64,000 nt of DNA from Phycomyces nitens. Lineage: Eukaryota > Mucoromycota > Mucoromycetes > Mucorales > Phycomycetaceae. Made by a program: the position numbers and the translations under genes. Of the stretch, positions 42,549-52,254 are shown one piece after another (within the stretch, counting starts at the first letter, position 1; each line of letters opens with the position of its first letter). The stretch covers positions 3,906,001 through 3,970,000 of the forward strand of contig JAHRBC010000003.1 in assembly GCA_022702545.1 (NCBI GenBank). The letters are read 5' to 3'. The notes beneath the pieces are model-generated. The model saw nothing but the letters and a program-made list of their open reading frames with translations, ran no database searches and was not told the origin of the DNA.

Positions 42549-43078
42549 GATATTTTTTTTATTTCTCGATATATTTAAGGTTTGAATCAGTGTAACGTCC
42601 AACTCTGTAAAAAGAAATTACTGTTACATGCTTATGCTGAGAACATAATTAGTTTACATATATGTATATGTGGCTAGTGCAAACAACTGTTAGTTTGACA
42701 CTAATTTTTTGGAATTCTTAAACATATTTCTAAAATTTACACGCGTCTTGTGTGTATATATAACAATATTACTACTATTAAGTATATATTTTTAGTTATT
42801 TAATATTAGACCCTCGTGCTTAACGGCCTGTTTTCTCCCTAGGCTATTGATAATATTCCTTGTTTGCTGTGTCAGAACTGGTATTTTTATTTATTGATTA
42901 ATTTTTGATGCTATTTAATTTTATTTTCCTGCATCATCAGCAGTCCCATGACGTTTTTATGAGATAATTAATAGTTCTCTGGCATTCTTGTCAGTCAGGC
43001 ACGAAATGGTTTATATAAAGAGCTCATGTTTTTTTGGATGAATTAAACTATCAAATTATTCAAAAAGAAACTTCAATT
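42549..43078. other. Intergenic, tRNA terminator and RTC3-like promoter
   Basis: AT-rich. A TATA-like TTTATATAAAG lies at 43011-43021, about 60 bp before the ATG of the next gene. A short upstream ORF (43026-43046) sits so close to the TATA element that it may not be in the mRNA. Confidence 0.5.
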
Positions 43079-43417
43079 ATGTCCGGAACAACCAACGAAA
43101 ACTCTGCCAAGCTTATCCTCAAGGCCAACGACCAAGAATTCTTTGTCATCTCTTCTCCTGGTATGGCCGCAAAATGGAGAAAGGACCAGTCGATTCCTTT
43201 GATCGATGTTGTCCAGAGTAAGTATAAGAAATCAAGTCACTTGGAAGATATTAACCAAATTCCATTAGCCTTTGACGTATTTACCACTTCTAGTGGCAGC
43301 ATCACTGGCGAATATATTCGACCTTCAAAGGGTACCCTTGAAAGTGCCTTTGGAACAGACAATGTAGATACCATCATCAAGAAGATTGTGGCTGAAGGCA
43401 CAGAACAACCCATGTAA
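43079..43417 (+). CDS. SBDS N-terminal-domain protein (Rtc3-like), 95 aa spliced
   Basis: Starts MSGTTNENSAKL, then KANDQEFFVISSPGMAAKWRKDQSIPLIDVVQ, joined to TFDVFTTSSGSITGEY and KGTLESAFGTDNVDTIIKKIVAEG. This matches the small stand-alone SBDS N-terminal domain proteins such as yeast Rtc3, thought to act in RNA metabolism. A 51-nt intron (43218-43268, GTAAGTATAAG...ATTAACC...ATTAG) interrupts the domain; it is a multiple of three with no stop, so an unspliced reading gives a 112-residue ORF with 17 extra residues between VVQ and FDVF. AATAAA lies at 43495-43500. It is convergent with the next gene, 95 bp between stops. Confidence 0.8.
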   Translation: MSGTTNENSAKLILKANDQEFFVISSPGMAAKWRKDQSIPLIDVVQSKYKKSSHLEDINQIPLAFDVFTTSSGSITGEYIRPSKGTLESAFGTDNVDTIIKKIVAEGTEQPM

Positions 43418-43512
43418 AATAAGATGTAAAGAATATGTGCAACAATAGTCAATACAGTTTTGATAGCTGGTTGCACTGTAAATTGTAAACCTCAAATAAA
43501 TAAAAATCATAT

Positions 43513-44416
43513 TCATTTATTCTGATTAAAACGTTGTTTGGCTACCTGTGCTAATATCTGATAACGAGCGCGTCTAATTTCTATTTCTAAAGAAGGCGTC
43601 TTAAATTCCTTTGCCAGTCTATCGATAGTCTCTAGATCTATTGCACCCTCAAAATTCTGATGTAATGAATCTAACTCGAGTTTGGACGATGGGTCCTTGA
43701 CTGATTTCGATAGTTCTGATGGGAAGACAACGTCATGAGAAGATGAAAGTTTTAACCCACTCATAATATCATCAATCTGAGGATTGCTTGAATATCTGAG
43801 GCAATTGTGGTATGCAAGAAATTCCAAATGTTGCGCACCCTTGTAGGCTATTTGTATTTAGAATTAGAAGTCTGTGATGGCGATTTCAAAATCTACTGAC
43901 CTTTGTAATGACTGTAGAGACGGAATAGATTATAAAACAAAGGTATATTTGGTACCAGAGGAACAATGACAAAAGTACAAGACAATGGTACCCAATAGGC
44001 CGAATAATACATATACTTCTTGTGATACGGTTCCTTTTCCTTCAACAGTGCATCCAGGTTGTCTTGGATTTGAGAGTCAGTCAGGCTGGATGGATGAATT
44101 ACCTTTGCCTGTGGAGAGTCAGGAACGTTACTAAACACAATGCCAGGCTCTTGCTTACCACTCTCAATGGCTGTTCGAGGTGCTCCTTGACAGGAATACT
44201 CTTGAGGAACCATTCCTGATAGTCAAGTTGGTTCATAAGTCCAGTGCCTTGGTCATAGAGCTTCCTCTTCCATGTATCTGGCTTGGCTTCCCCAAGGCCT
44301 TCCCATTTTTTACTTGACCAATCGACAGCCTTTGTGAGACGTGATGTCGACGGGAGAGTTGAATGACAATAGTAGGCCCAGCGATTACGAAGGATTGGAA
44401 TGGCAAAGATTCTCAT
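43513..44416 (-). CDS. Mitochondrial K+/H+ exchange-related protein (KHE1 family), about 266 aa
   Basis: Three exons on the minus strand: 44416-44159, 44108-43901 and 43847-43513, with introns of 50 and 53 nt. The protein starts MRIFAIPILRNRWAYYCHS and has KAVDWSSKKWEGLGEAKPDTWKRKLY, LMNQLDYQEWFLKSIP, then AKVIHPSSLTDSQIQDNLDALL, YHKKYMYYSAYWVPLSC, a hydrophobic stretch TFVIVPLVPNIPLFYNLFRLYSHYK and KGAQHLEFL. This order matches the fungal family related to mitochondrial K+-H+ exchange (yeast YDL183C group), inner-membrane proteins affecting matrix potassium. An upstream in-frame ATG at about 44506 exists, but the MR(I/L)F start fits the family better. Confidence 0.82.
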
Positions 44417-45489
44417 TGCAAGAATAGAATATAATAAAGAAAGGCTGTGTTGCTTAGCGATCTTCAAGACTTCCAAAACAGTACAATCATTATCTAATGA
44501 CATCATTAAAGTTCAGGTAGTCACAGCGTTTGTTCGCTAAGAGTACGCTCATTCTCATCAATGTAGACCAAGAAAAGTTTAGCTGAAATAACATGGTTTG
44601 GTCTCAAAATTGAATGGAAAATTTCGGTCTAGAAAAAGTAAAGGCAGCCTGTTGATTATTATTATTATTATTATTATTTATATGCAAATGGCTATACACA
44701 GAGCGTACCTATAAAAAATATCAGATACACCAAGTTTCTAGGGAGAAATCAAAATAATGGGTTTAGAATCCACTAGTTGATTTACACACAATCTCCACAG
44801 TGGATCCTAAAATTGAAAGAGCCGTCTAGACACACAATTAATGGAATATTTGCAACCTGTCAACAAATTTATAGCGCTTTAATGAGTGTCCGTGAATTCT
44901 CATGCCATGATACCCACGCCTATTTCTATTTGTTTTCTTTTCAAATAACCATATACATATATAACATTTATACCTCTAGATCGATTCAGTCAATACCAGA
45001 CAGTTATTTTCTTATATTAAATTCCAAATAATAATAATAATAATAAAAGGTGCTTTTGGACATCGTAGCCCTTGCTTTCATACATTCTGGTCTTTTTTCA
45101 TAAAGTTCTCGACTCTTTACAACATGAGCACAAGTGTAACACCTTGTGTGTTTCTTAATTAAAACCATGGAAACAACATGGTACATATTTAAAAGCAAAT
45201 CACAAATGTCCTTTATGAAAGACAAATATCATTTACTGGTAATGCATTCAATAGCTATCCCGAGCACACTTGACAATATCCAATTAATAACCTAGGTTTT
45301 TAGTTATGCCGTGTAACCTTTGTTTAGGCTTAGTTATACTTTTTTTTTTAAAAAAAATACAAAACACAAGTACAAAGTACCTGGTTGGCCTCATGTTTCC
45401 ACAGAATCAGACACTGAATTTTAGTCTACGTCACATTAATTAACTACAAAAAAAAAGATATCTTCAGGTCATCATCTCTTTCACTAGAA
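44417..45489. other. Intergenic with two (ATT/AAT)n microsatellites
   Basis: Trinucleotide runs at about 44658-44680 (ATT) and 45026-45046 (AAT). A 73-codon minus ORF at 45004-45225 ends in poly-Tyr coded by the microsatellite and is not convincing. No gene supported. Confidence 0.5.
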
Positions 45490-46980
45490 ATGGCCACTAT
45501 TAATCCAACAAGTGCGATTGAAACCAAGTCAATTGATGCAGTACCACCAGTGGATCATATTGATTCCACCTCTCATTCAACCGAGACTCCTTCTAATCCG
45601 GCCGATCAAACTGTCAAGATGGAAAAGATACCAGGCTCAGACTCCCCCGATGGTCTAGACGGAGAAAGGGACTCCAAAAAGCAATGCACAGAGGCCGGAA
45701 ACAATGTCCCTGAAAAGACAGTCGAAGTAAAGGATACCGTTGTGGATGACCGCCCAGCACTATTGGCACAAATCGAACAACTCAAGCAAGAATTAGCCGC
45801 CGCTTCAGACAGAGAGAAGGCCGAGGCTGTCAAGAGAGAGCAGGCAAATGATGAGCACGAAAGAAATTTGTCTATTCAGAGCGAGAAAACGAGTGCCATA
45901 ATAGAAAATAACAATAAGATGATCAAGGACATCCAGACCGAGAAGGCCAATGTTGTTAAGGAAAAAGAGAATATCGAAAAATTAGAGCTCCTCTTAGCAA
46001 GCAATGAAGATGAAATTCAGAGGTTGAAGCAGCATCTTGATTCCGCACAACACAGGGAAGCAGATCTCGAGAATCATTTCAAGGAACTTCAGTATGAGTA
46101 CAATAGACTCCAGATCAGGAACTCTGAGCTCAAACATACACTGGATACCTGTCAAGCAGAACTCGAAGCCAAGCGTACAAGCTACAAGAGCATGGAAGCA
46201 AACTTCTATTCCTATTTACGGTCCATTCGAGCAACAGATGATGATCACTCCACAATCCAGACAGAAATAAAACAGATATGCAGTAAGCTCAATAACCTCA
46301 CCATGACTTTGCGTGGGCATGCGGATATTGCTGGAGGCACGTCGTTTGTCCTCAGTCATTGGCCTGAGAGGGAAACCGAGATCCGGGAGATATTGATGAC
46401 GGATGAAGTAACAAAGGAGGCCAAGGACACCATCGATCTGGGCTTTGTGGCATTGTTTTTTGAAAAGTACATTTTTGATTTATTTGTCGACCGTATATTC
46501 AACCAACCGGTTCATATTGGCGTCTCGGTCAATGAAGCATATAAGCAGCTAGACGAATGGATTTCCGAGAGAAACGAAGAATGGGCTGGACGATTAAGGC
46601 AGCAGATGTGTGCCTTGGTAAAGAAGTTCCCAGGAAAAGAGCAGCCTAATATTGACAGTGCCAAGAGTAGCATTGTCACAGAAATCATGGATCAGATGAA
46701 GGTCGTCTACCCCAAAGCCGATATGGAGAGTGCTAAAAAGAAGCTTGGAATGCTTGTTGACAGAGCTGTAAAAGTCAGTATAGCAATGAACAGCCAGGAA
46801 GTAATGGTTCGGGTTGAAAAGATTGTAGACGGAAAAACAGAGTATGATGAGGACAAGATGGTGGCTGTAATCAAGGGAAAGCGAGATGGCACTGTATTCC
46901 TCTCTATAATCCCTCCATTTGTCATACTTGATGGTGCCAAAGACAATGTGCTTGCGACGGGAAAGGTTCTGTGTCTATAG
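45490..46980 (+). CDS. Coiled-coil protein of unknown function, 496 aa
   Basis: Single-exon ORF with clean start and stop (TAG). Residues 1-85 are Ser/Thr/Pro/Glu-rich and likely disordered. Residues about 90-245 form a long coiled coil (ALLAQIEQLKQELAAASDRE, then EIQRLKQHLDSAQHREADLEN and KELQYEYNRLQIRNSELK). The C-terminal 240 residues look globular: HWPERETEIREILMTDEV, GFVALFFEKYIFDLFVDRIF, EWISERNEEWAGRLRQQM, ending TVFLSIIPPFVILDGAKDN. I do not recognise the C-terminal domain. No signal peptide or membrane segment. Its intron-less structure contrasts with most neighbours. Confidence 0.7.
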   Translation: MATINPTSAIETKSIDAVPPVDHIDSTSHSTETPSNPADQTVKMEKIPGSDSPDGLDGERDSKKQCTEAGNNVPEKTVEVKDTVVDDRPALLAQIEQLKQELAAASDREKAEAVKREQANDEHERNLSIQSEKTSAIIENNNKMIKDIQTEKANVVKEKENIEKLELLLASNEDEIQRLKQHLDSAQHREADLENHFKELQYEYNRLQIRNSELKHTLDTCQAELEAKRTSYKSMEANFYSYLRSIRATDDDHSTIQTEIKQICSKLNNLTMTLRGHADIAGGTSFVLSHWPERETEIREILMTDEVTKEAKDTIDLGFVALFFEKYIFDLFVDRIFNQPVHIGVSVNEAYKQLDEWISERNEEWAGRLRQQMCALVKKFPGKEQPNIDSAKSSIVTEIMDQMKVVYPKADMESAKKKLGMLVDRAVKVSIAMNSQEVMVRVEKIVDGKTEYDEDKMVAVIKGKRDGTVFLSIIPPFVILDGAKDNVLATGKVLCL

Positions 46981-47528
46981 CTTAAGATTACGTTTGACTA
47001 TTTAAAGAGACTTTCTTTAGAGTATTTATCAAACGATGTACATTTTTAACAAAGAAAGTATTGAAACTGTAAACAATGGGATTATTTGACATTATTCATA
47101 GGATATCTTGGACAGAAAGGCTCCAATAAATGAGTTATTTTTTCCAAGGTTGCTCTTTAGAAAGTCAAAATGGAACTGGGATAGTAGCTCCAACTGTGTT
47201 TAGGTACTGGGGATAGGATTAGCAGCAACACAAAGCCAATATAATGGTCTTGCAGACTATAATCTATAGTCTTTTTCTATGCTTTGCAGTGTAGAGCGCC
47301 TATTAAAATACATTACGGTCAAACATATAGACTATTTTCTCTTTCTCTTTCTTTTTTTTTTAACAGAAATACAAACCCAGGGGGGTACAACCCAGGCATA
47401 TGGAAATCTTGGGAATGGTCAAATTATAAGAATTCGTAAAACGCTCATATAAACTACTAGTATAGTTTTCCCTTGTTAATACATTTCTAAACCAATTCTT
47501 ATTTCTGCTTGAATTTTTTACTAATAGA
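46981..47528. other. Intergenic
   Basis: AT-rich; a long pyrimidine run (47339-47361) lies before the next gene. No coding or repeat structure seen. Confidence 0.45.
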
Positions 47529-48303
47529 ATGGGATTAGACAAGGAATCTTTGGCAAAGTATGCAATCAAACATGCATTGGAGCCATTCAATGTTCTAAAT
47601 GAAGCTCATGCGACCAAAGAGATCCCGAAACCTGTCCAGCAGGAGCAGCCATCCCGCAAATGGTGGACGAGCAGAGCACCAAAACCTGAGAGTATATTAT
47701 CTACAAAAGAACAAAACATTCTGAAAAAGGTCAAATCAAGGGCATATTTCCTTGACCGGGGCATAAGCTGTTGCTGCATGCAAATTGGATTTGATGGGCT
47801 TGTTGGTAAATTACCTGCAAGATTATTAGTTTTATGATATTTACTTTTTATCTGATCATAGGCTTTGTTCCGGTCATTGGAGACTTTATTGGTCTTGTAC
47901 TAGCCTTTCAGCTGGTTGAGATGTGTATGAGGGCTGGGCTACCAAAGAGTATCTTGTCCCAAATGATGTTCAATATTGGAATTGATTTTGCTGTAAGTAA
48001 TATTAATTAAATCGAGTACTTGTCTAATGTTCTTTGCAGATTGGCCTAGTCCCGATTGTAGGTGATATTCTGGATATATTCTACAAGTGTAATACTCGCA
48101 ATGCCATACTGCTGGAGAGGTATCTCCTTCAAAGGCGCCAAGAGGAACTAGCATGCGAACCAAGCTTATCTAGTAAGGCACCTTTGCTCAGTTCATCAAA
48201 CTCTGCGCCAATTGTGATGGAGAATATCCATAGTCCTGGATCCTCTCACATTCAGCAGAATAATAATTATCATCATCATCAAAACAGTAATCATCTGCCG
48301 TGA
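47529..48303 (+). CDS. DUF4112-family membrane protein, about 223 aa
   Basis: Exons 47529-47805, 47862-47992 and 48040-48303. The core has KVKSRAYFLDRGISCCCMQIGFDGLVGFVPVIGDFIGLVLAFQLV, then GLPKSILSQMMFNIGIDFAIGLVPIVGDILDIFYKCNTRNAILLE. The twice-used G-(F/L)-(V)-P-(V/I)-(V/I)-G-D motif with flanking hydrophobic helices is characteristic of DUF4112. The family has no established function. The Cys cluster CCC before the first helix might be acylated or bind metal, but that is inference. The C-terminal tail is Ser-rich and ends with His/Asn/Gln runs (NNNYHHHQNSNH). Confidence 0.85.
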
Positions 48304-49266
48304 GCCGATACAGGTCCCGGGCTGCATAGACTAATAATACTGTGATAATTTTCAAAATCATCTGTAATAACCTGATATATCATAATATGTATTTCTCTAG
48401 TGATTATTTTAGCCTCATATAGTACATGTGAATAAATCATTCAGGCTACTTATTGAAAATACCATCATGGGTACTACCAAGTGAAGCAGTTTACAGTTTC
48501 TTGGGAACGATGAGAAAAAGGAAATCTGTGATCGTACATCTCCAATAAAAAAAAGTATATGGTACAATGTAATTACATGGCTATATGACAAGGATTTTGC
48601 TTAAGAGATGCTTGTCTTTCTATTGGGAAAATATACCCCACTTTCTCATTCCCTAAAGATCAAGTGGCAAAATCACACAAGAAAACCAAGAGTCTCTAAA
48701 GACTAATGTTGGATCTTTCAGTTTGTATTTCATGTACAGTTATCAATTAATGATTTCGATCTTATTGTCCTCTTATATTCCCAGTTAAAATAATTAATTG
48801 CTAAATATAAAGTGCTCATGTCAATACACATTCGTATATTCCTCGTGAAGACTCACTATAATTAGAACCTTTATACTTGATTGAATTGTAATTGTTGCTT
48901 TAGAAATCAAAAAGATGTATATACTAATCATGGTTTGGAGAAAAAAAAATATGGCCACACACCTACTGAATATTTTTGGATCCAATGGAAAAATTAGACT
49001 GGAGTTATGAAGCCGTTGACTAATAAAACCATCTTAATTTCTTGTAGATAAACCTGCCTAAAGTAACAATATTTTGGAAGATCGGTTATTTTGCTGCAAG
49101 TAGCTGCAAATCTGTTTGTCCTACGCAGAACCCCCTCTGTGCTTCACATGCAAAGAAATACAAAAAAACCAGAAGCTCAGATGATTAAGCAACGCTTTAT
49201 TTGATATTCGTCCCATCGAAGAAGCACTGCTTTCTTTCATATTCTTTTCATTTTCCCTCATTCACA
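48304..49266. other. Intergenic
   Basis: About 960 bp AT-rich; nothing coding on either strand. The last 70 bp before the next gene is pyrimidine-rich. Confidence 0.45.
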
Positions 49267-50618
49267 ATGTCCTTTCTCTGGTCTTCTGGCCATCTTATTA
49301 TTGACTCTACAAAACAAATATGCCAACTAGCTTCCTCCTTAGCCGACGGAGAGATAATAATCAACGAAACAGCACCACTGCGACTATCAGACGACTACGA
49401 ACATGAGTATACATACAAAGACGAACTAGCAGCACTCATGATATTCGTCAGTGACGATTCTCCCTGCAATAATATCAACAACTTTGTCGATACTGGCCCA
49501 CCACACCAACCACCTCATACTCACTCTTCTTCTTATTTACGACCGCCGCCGAGATCTAAAGATTCACGTAAACGTCTTTCATACCGCATGAAAGACGTTC
49601 TGGAACAGATAATCATGGACTCTGCTGTTTCACACACTTCATCGCACGATATTTTAACATCAAGCCACACAAACCAAGCTGTATCTCAAACTGACACTCA
49701 ACAATCAAGTCGGCGACCAAATATCTCAGATCCTCCAATCACGCACAAACCACTTTTAAATATGCGTCCACCCTCAACCTCTTCCTCTCAACCAAGCGCA
49801 ATACACATCAGCAAAGATATAATTCAGCATAGGGAACCAAGCATAAGCACTTATCGATTCTTTATGACAAATTTACTAAGTTTCCGAACTATATCCCAAA
49901 CTACGCCTCCAAAACCAATAGTCGAACTTATTCCAGGTCTCCAATCCGGATGTTCTGGAAGAGCCATGTCATTAGCCAAGCTTGCATTGGAAGTAGAGCG
50001 CCTAGGAAACCACAAGTCTGCAATTGACATGATTATATCTAGTGTAACATCGATGATGGAGGCATTGCCAGGTAAGAACGGAATACTGTCATAAGAATAT
50101 TTATTAACCAGGCCTTTTGGACGTATATTAGTTGACAGAGGTTCTGAAAACACAAAGAAGATGATGAGTCGTAGAATCAAGACTATAGAAGAACAGCATC
50201 AATTAGCCATATCAGCTGGATCTCGTACTGCACAACATATTCAGCCACAAAGTCTAGGTTCTCTTATAGGCGATATTGCCAAAGTAGTTGGTATCATGAG
50301 TGGATACTCTCAAGCCAATACATCTGGTATGTATATATTGTAATCGATTAGAATATACACATAATCAAGTGAGAACTAATACATCGATTGTCTTGCTTGT
50401 ACTTTAAAGCAGGTCCAGCCTTCACTAATCGATTAGTAGACAATTTCTCAAGTCTAGACTCAAATCAGAGTATAAGCACTCGTGTAATTTCGACTGTGTA
50501 TCAAAGCATAGCACACGCACTTAATTATGATTCTCCACATCCGACAAACCAAACATTCCTTTCCTGGTTTGCCGCTCATTTTAATGCCCTTGCCGAAGGA
50601 GCAGTTTCTTCAGATTAA
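49267..50618 (+). CDS. Protein with MIT-like helical domain, about 401 aa
   Basis: Exons 49267-50071, 50132-50326 and 50413-50618. The N-terminal half is Ser/Thr/Pro/His-rich (HPPHTHSSSY-type segments) with DELAALMIF. Around residues 235-300 lies a helical segment, GRAMSLAKLALEVERLGNHK, SAIDMIISSVTSMMEALP, NTKKMMSRRIKTIEEQHQLAI. The pattern of A-x-x-LA-x-x-(A/E)-x-E-x-x-G-(N/D)-(H/Y)-x-x-AI followed by a helix ending in a basic segment resembles MIT domains, which bind ESCRT-III tails. The C-terminal 100 residues carry no motif I recognise. Start at ATG 49267 (MSFLWSSGHL); upstream in-frame codons lack good context. The MIT assignment is inference from pattern only. Confidence 0.6.
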
Positions 50619-50949
50619 TAGATACCACAAGATAATAATTGTCTGCTAAATGACACGAATTTTACATGCATTCTTACCACTCCTTTTAAATAATATGCTG
50701 CTGGCAGCCTTAAGTATATAGAATTATCATATATGTACACCTATATATCATTAAAATTAATACATGTCTTCATTTTACCTTTTTTATATCCTGGCTCCTG
50801 TTTTTCATTTTTGGTCAGAAATCTCCAGACACATGTCTGCTGGATTCTCTTCTCGTTTAATCAATACAACTCCCATGCCAAAAGAATAATGAACCACCAA
50901 CTCACAAGTCTTGGAGACATTATTAGATCTTGAAAAGGGATCATTATTG
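50619..50949. other. Intergenic
   Basis: 3' flank of the MIT-like gene; a T-rich stretch at 50760-50800; nothing coding. Confidence 0.4.
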
Positions 50950-51850
50950 AAATACACAAAAAAGGGGTGTAACACTGGAGATTTCTGATGATATCAGTCC
51001 CAAATCAACTGTGAGCCTATGAAGGCAATAAATCTCCTCAACCCAAGAAGCAAACACCACGGACATTACGTTGTTTAAAGTTCTCTGTCAAAAAAATGCA
51101 GGTGAATGACAAGAGCCAAGATTACGCATGTTGAGGAATTACATATTCAATAGTCAATCAAATGTTTGTAGATGCATCCAAGATTAGAATCTGCATTCAT
51201 GTATTGCCATTTCAAATCCTCTACTTGAAAAAGAACATCAAAATGTACACTATAAACGGGCACTTGAACGAAAGAACGGGAATATGAATGGACAACAATA
51301 ATCTAGAGTGATGAATCACAGTTTACTCTATTCTTCAGAAATGTGGGAAAAAAGTATGTCTAGAGACAACTTAAAGGTACAACAATGACTGCCTGGTTCC
51401 AAAAGTCCAATGTTATGATGGTTCATATGCATGGGGATGTATCTGGCCAGGTGTTGAACCTCTTGTTGTCTTGACAACATGACAAAATAATGATGTGTTG
51501 ACACTTTGAGAGATCATTATCTGCCATTTATTTATTCTGTCTCGGATAAAGGCACGATGAACTATATGTTGAAAAAGATAATACAATACCACAAAAGAGT
51601 AAACTGGCCGTACAGTGGAAAAAAAGGACAAAAATACAGTTTTTCGATGGCCAGAAAATAGTTCAGATCTCAATCCAATTGAGAACATTTGGAACCATCT
51701 CGACAACATTATTAGAGACAAAAAAACCTCGCCTCACCACTCTATCCCATTTAGACAGGCTTGGTAAAACAGTGGGCAAATGTGTATTTAAAAGGTTAGA
51801 AAGAAGCGTGTTGGCCATATACCTTTTTGCATAATCTCTCTTCTTTTATG
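50950..51850 (+). mobile_element. Decayed Tc1/mariner transposase remnant
   Basis: Plus-strand fragments in correct order: HYKRALERKN (51235-51290), IIxSDESQFTLFFRNV with TAG at 51304-51306 in place of Trp, then AWGCIWPGVEPLVVL (51420-51465), and DLNPIENIWNHLDNIIRDKK at about 51670-51725 (third catalytic block). Many frameshifts. Ends not identified. Confidence 0.75.
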
Positions 51851-52254
51851 ACAATTATCTTTATATACAAGGTTTCTCCCTCTCATTTATTACCTCCAAT
51901 AGCATCTCTGTACTTGGTGGCTGTTAATAAGCAAAATACTTTTTTAACAATATATCAAAGTTGAAAATAACAATAGCTATGGTAGATGGCTGAATATATT
52001 CAGTAATGCTGTATTGGTGTTGGACTAGTATTAAGGTACAGCAATAATATTAATAATGAATGACTACGAGAATAGGAAATGAAGGATAGTATTTAGAAAA
52101 AAAACGTAAGGCTTGTGAAAGTAGCAATTGAGCAATAATAATACACATGCAGGACGATAATAACGTAAGACTGCAAAATAATGAGGGGGTGATAAGAAAG
52201 GGTATAGGATATAACCTACAATTGACATTGTTGACGTTTCTGCAATCATTCTTT
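51851..52254. other. Intergenic, 3' flank of the RhoGAP gene
   Basis: AT-rich, nothing coding identified. Confidence 0.4.

Noticed and set aside
43026..43046. Upstream ORF before the Rtc3-like gene
   Set aside because: It begins within about 5 bp of the TATA-like element, so it is probably not in the mRNA.
45004..45225. 73-codon minus ORF
   Set aside because: Part of it is poly-Tyr from the AAT microsatellite and no family is recognised.
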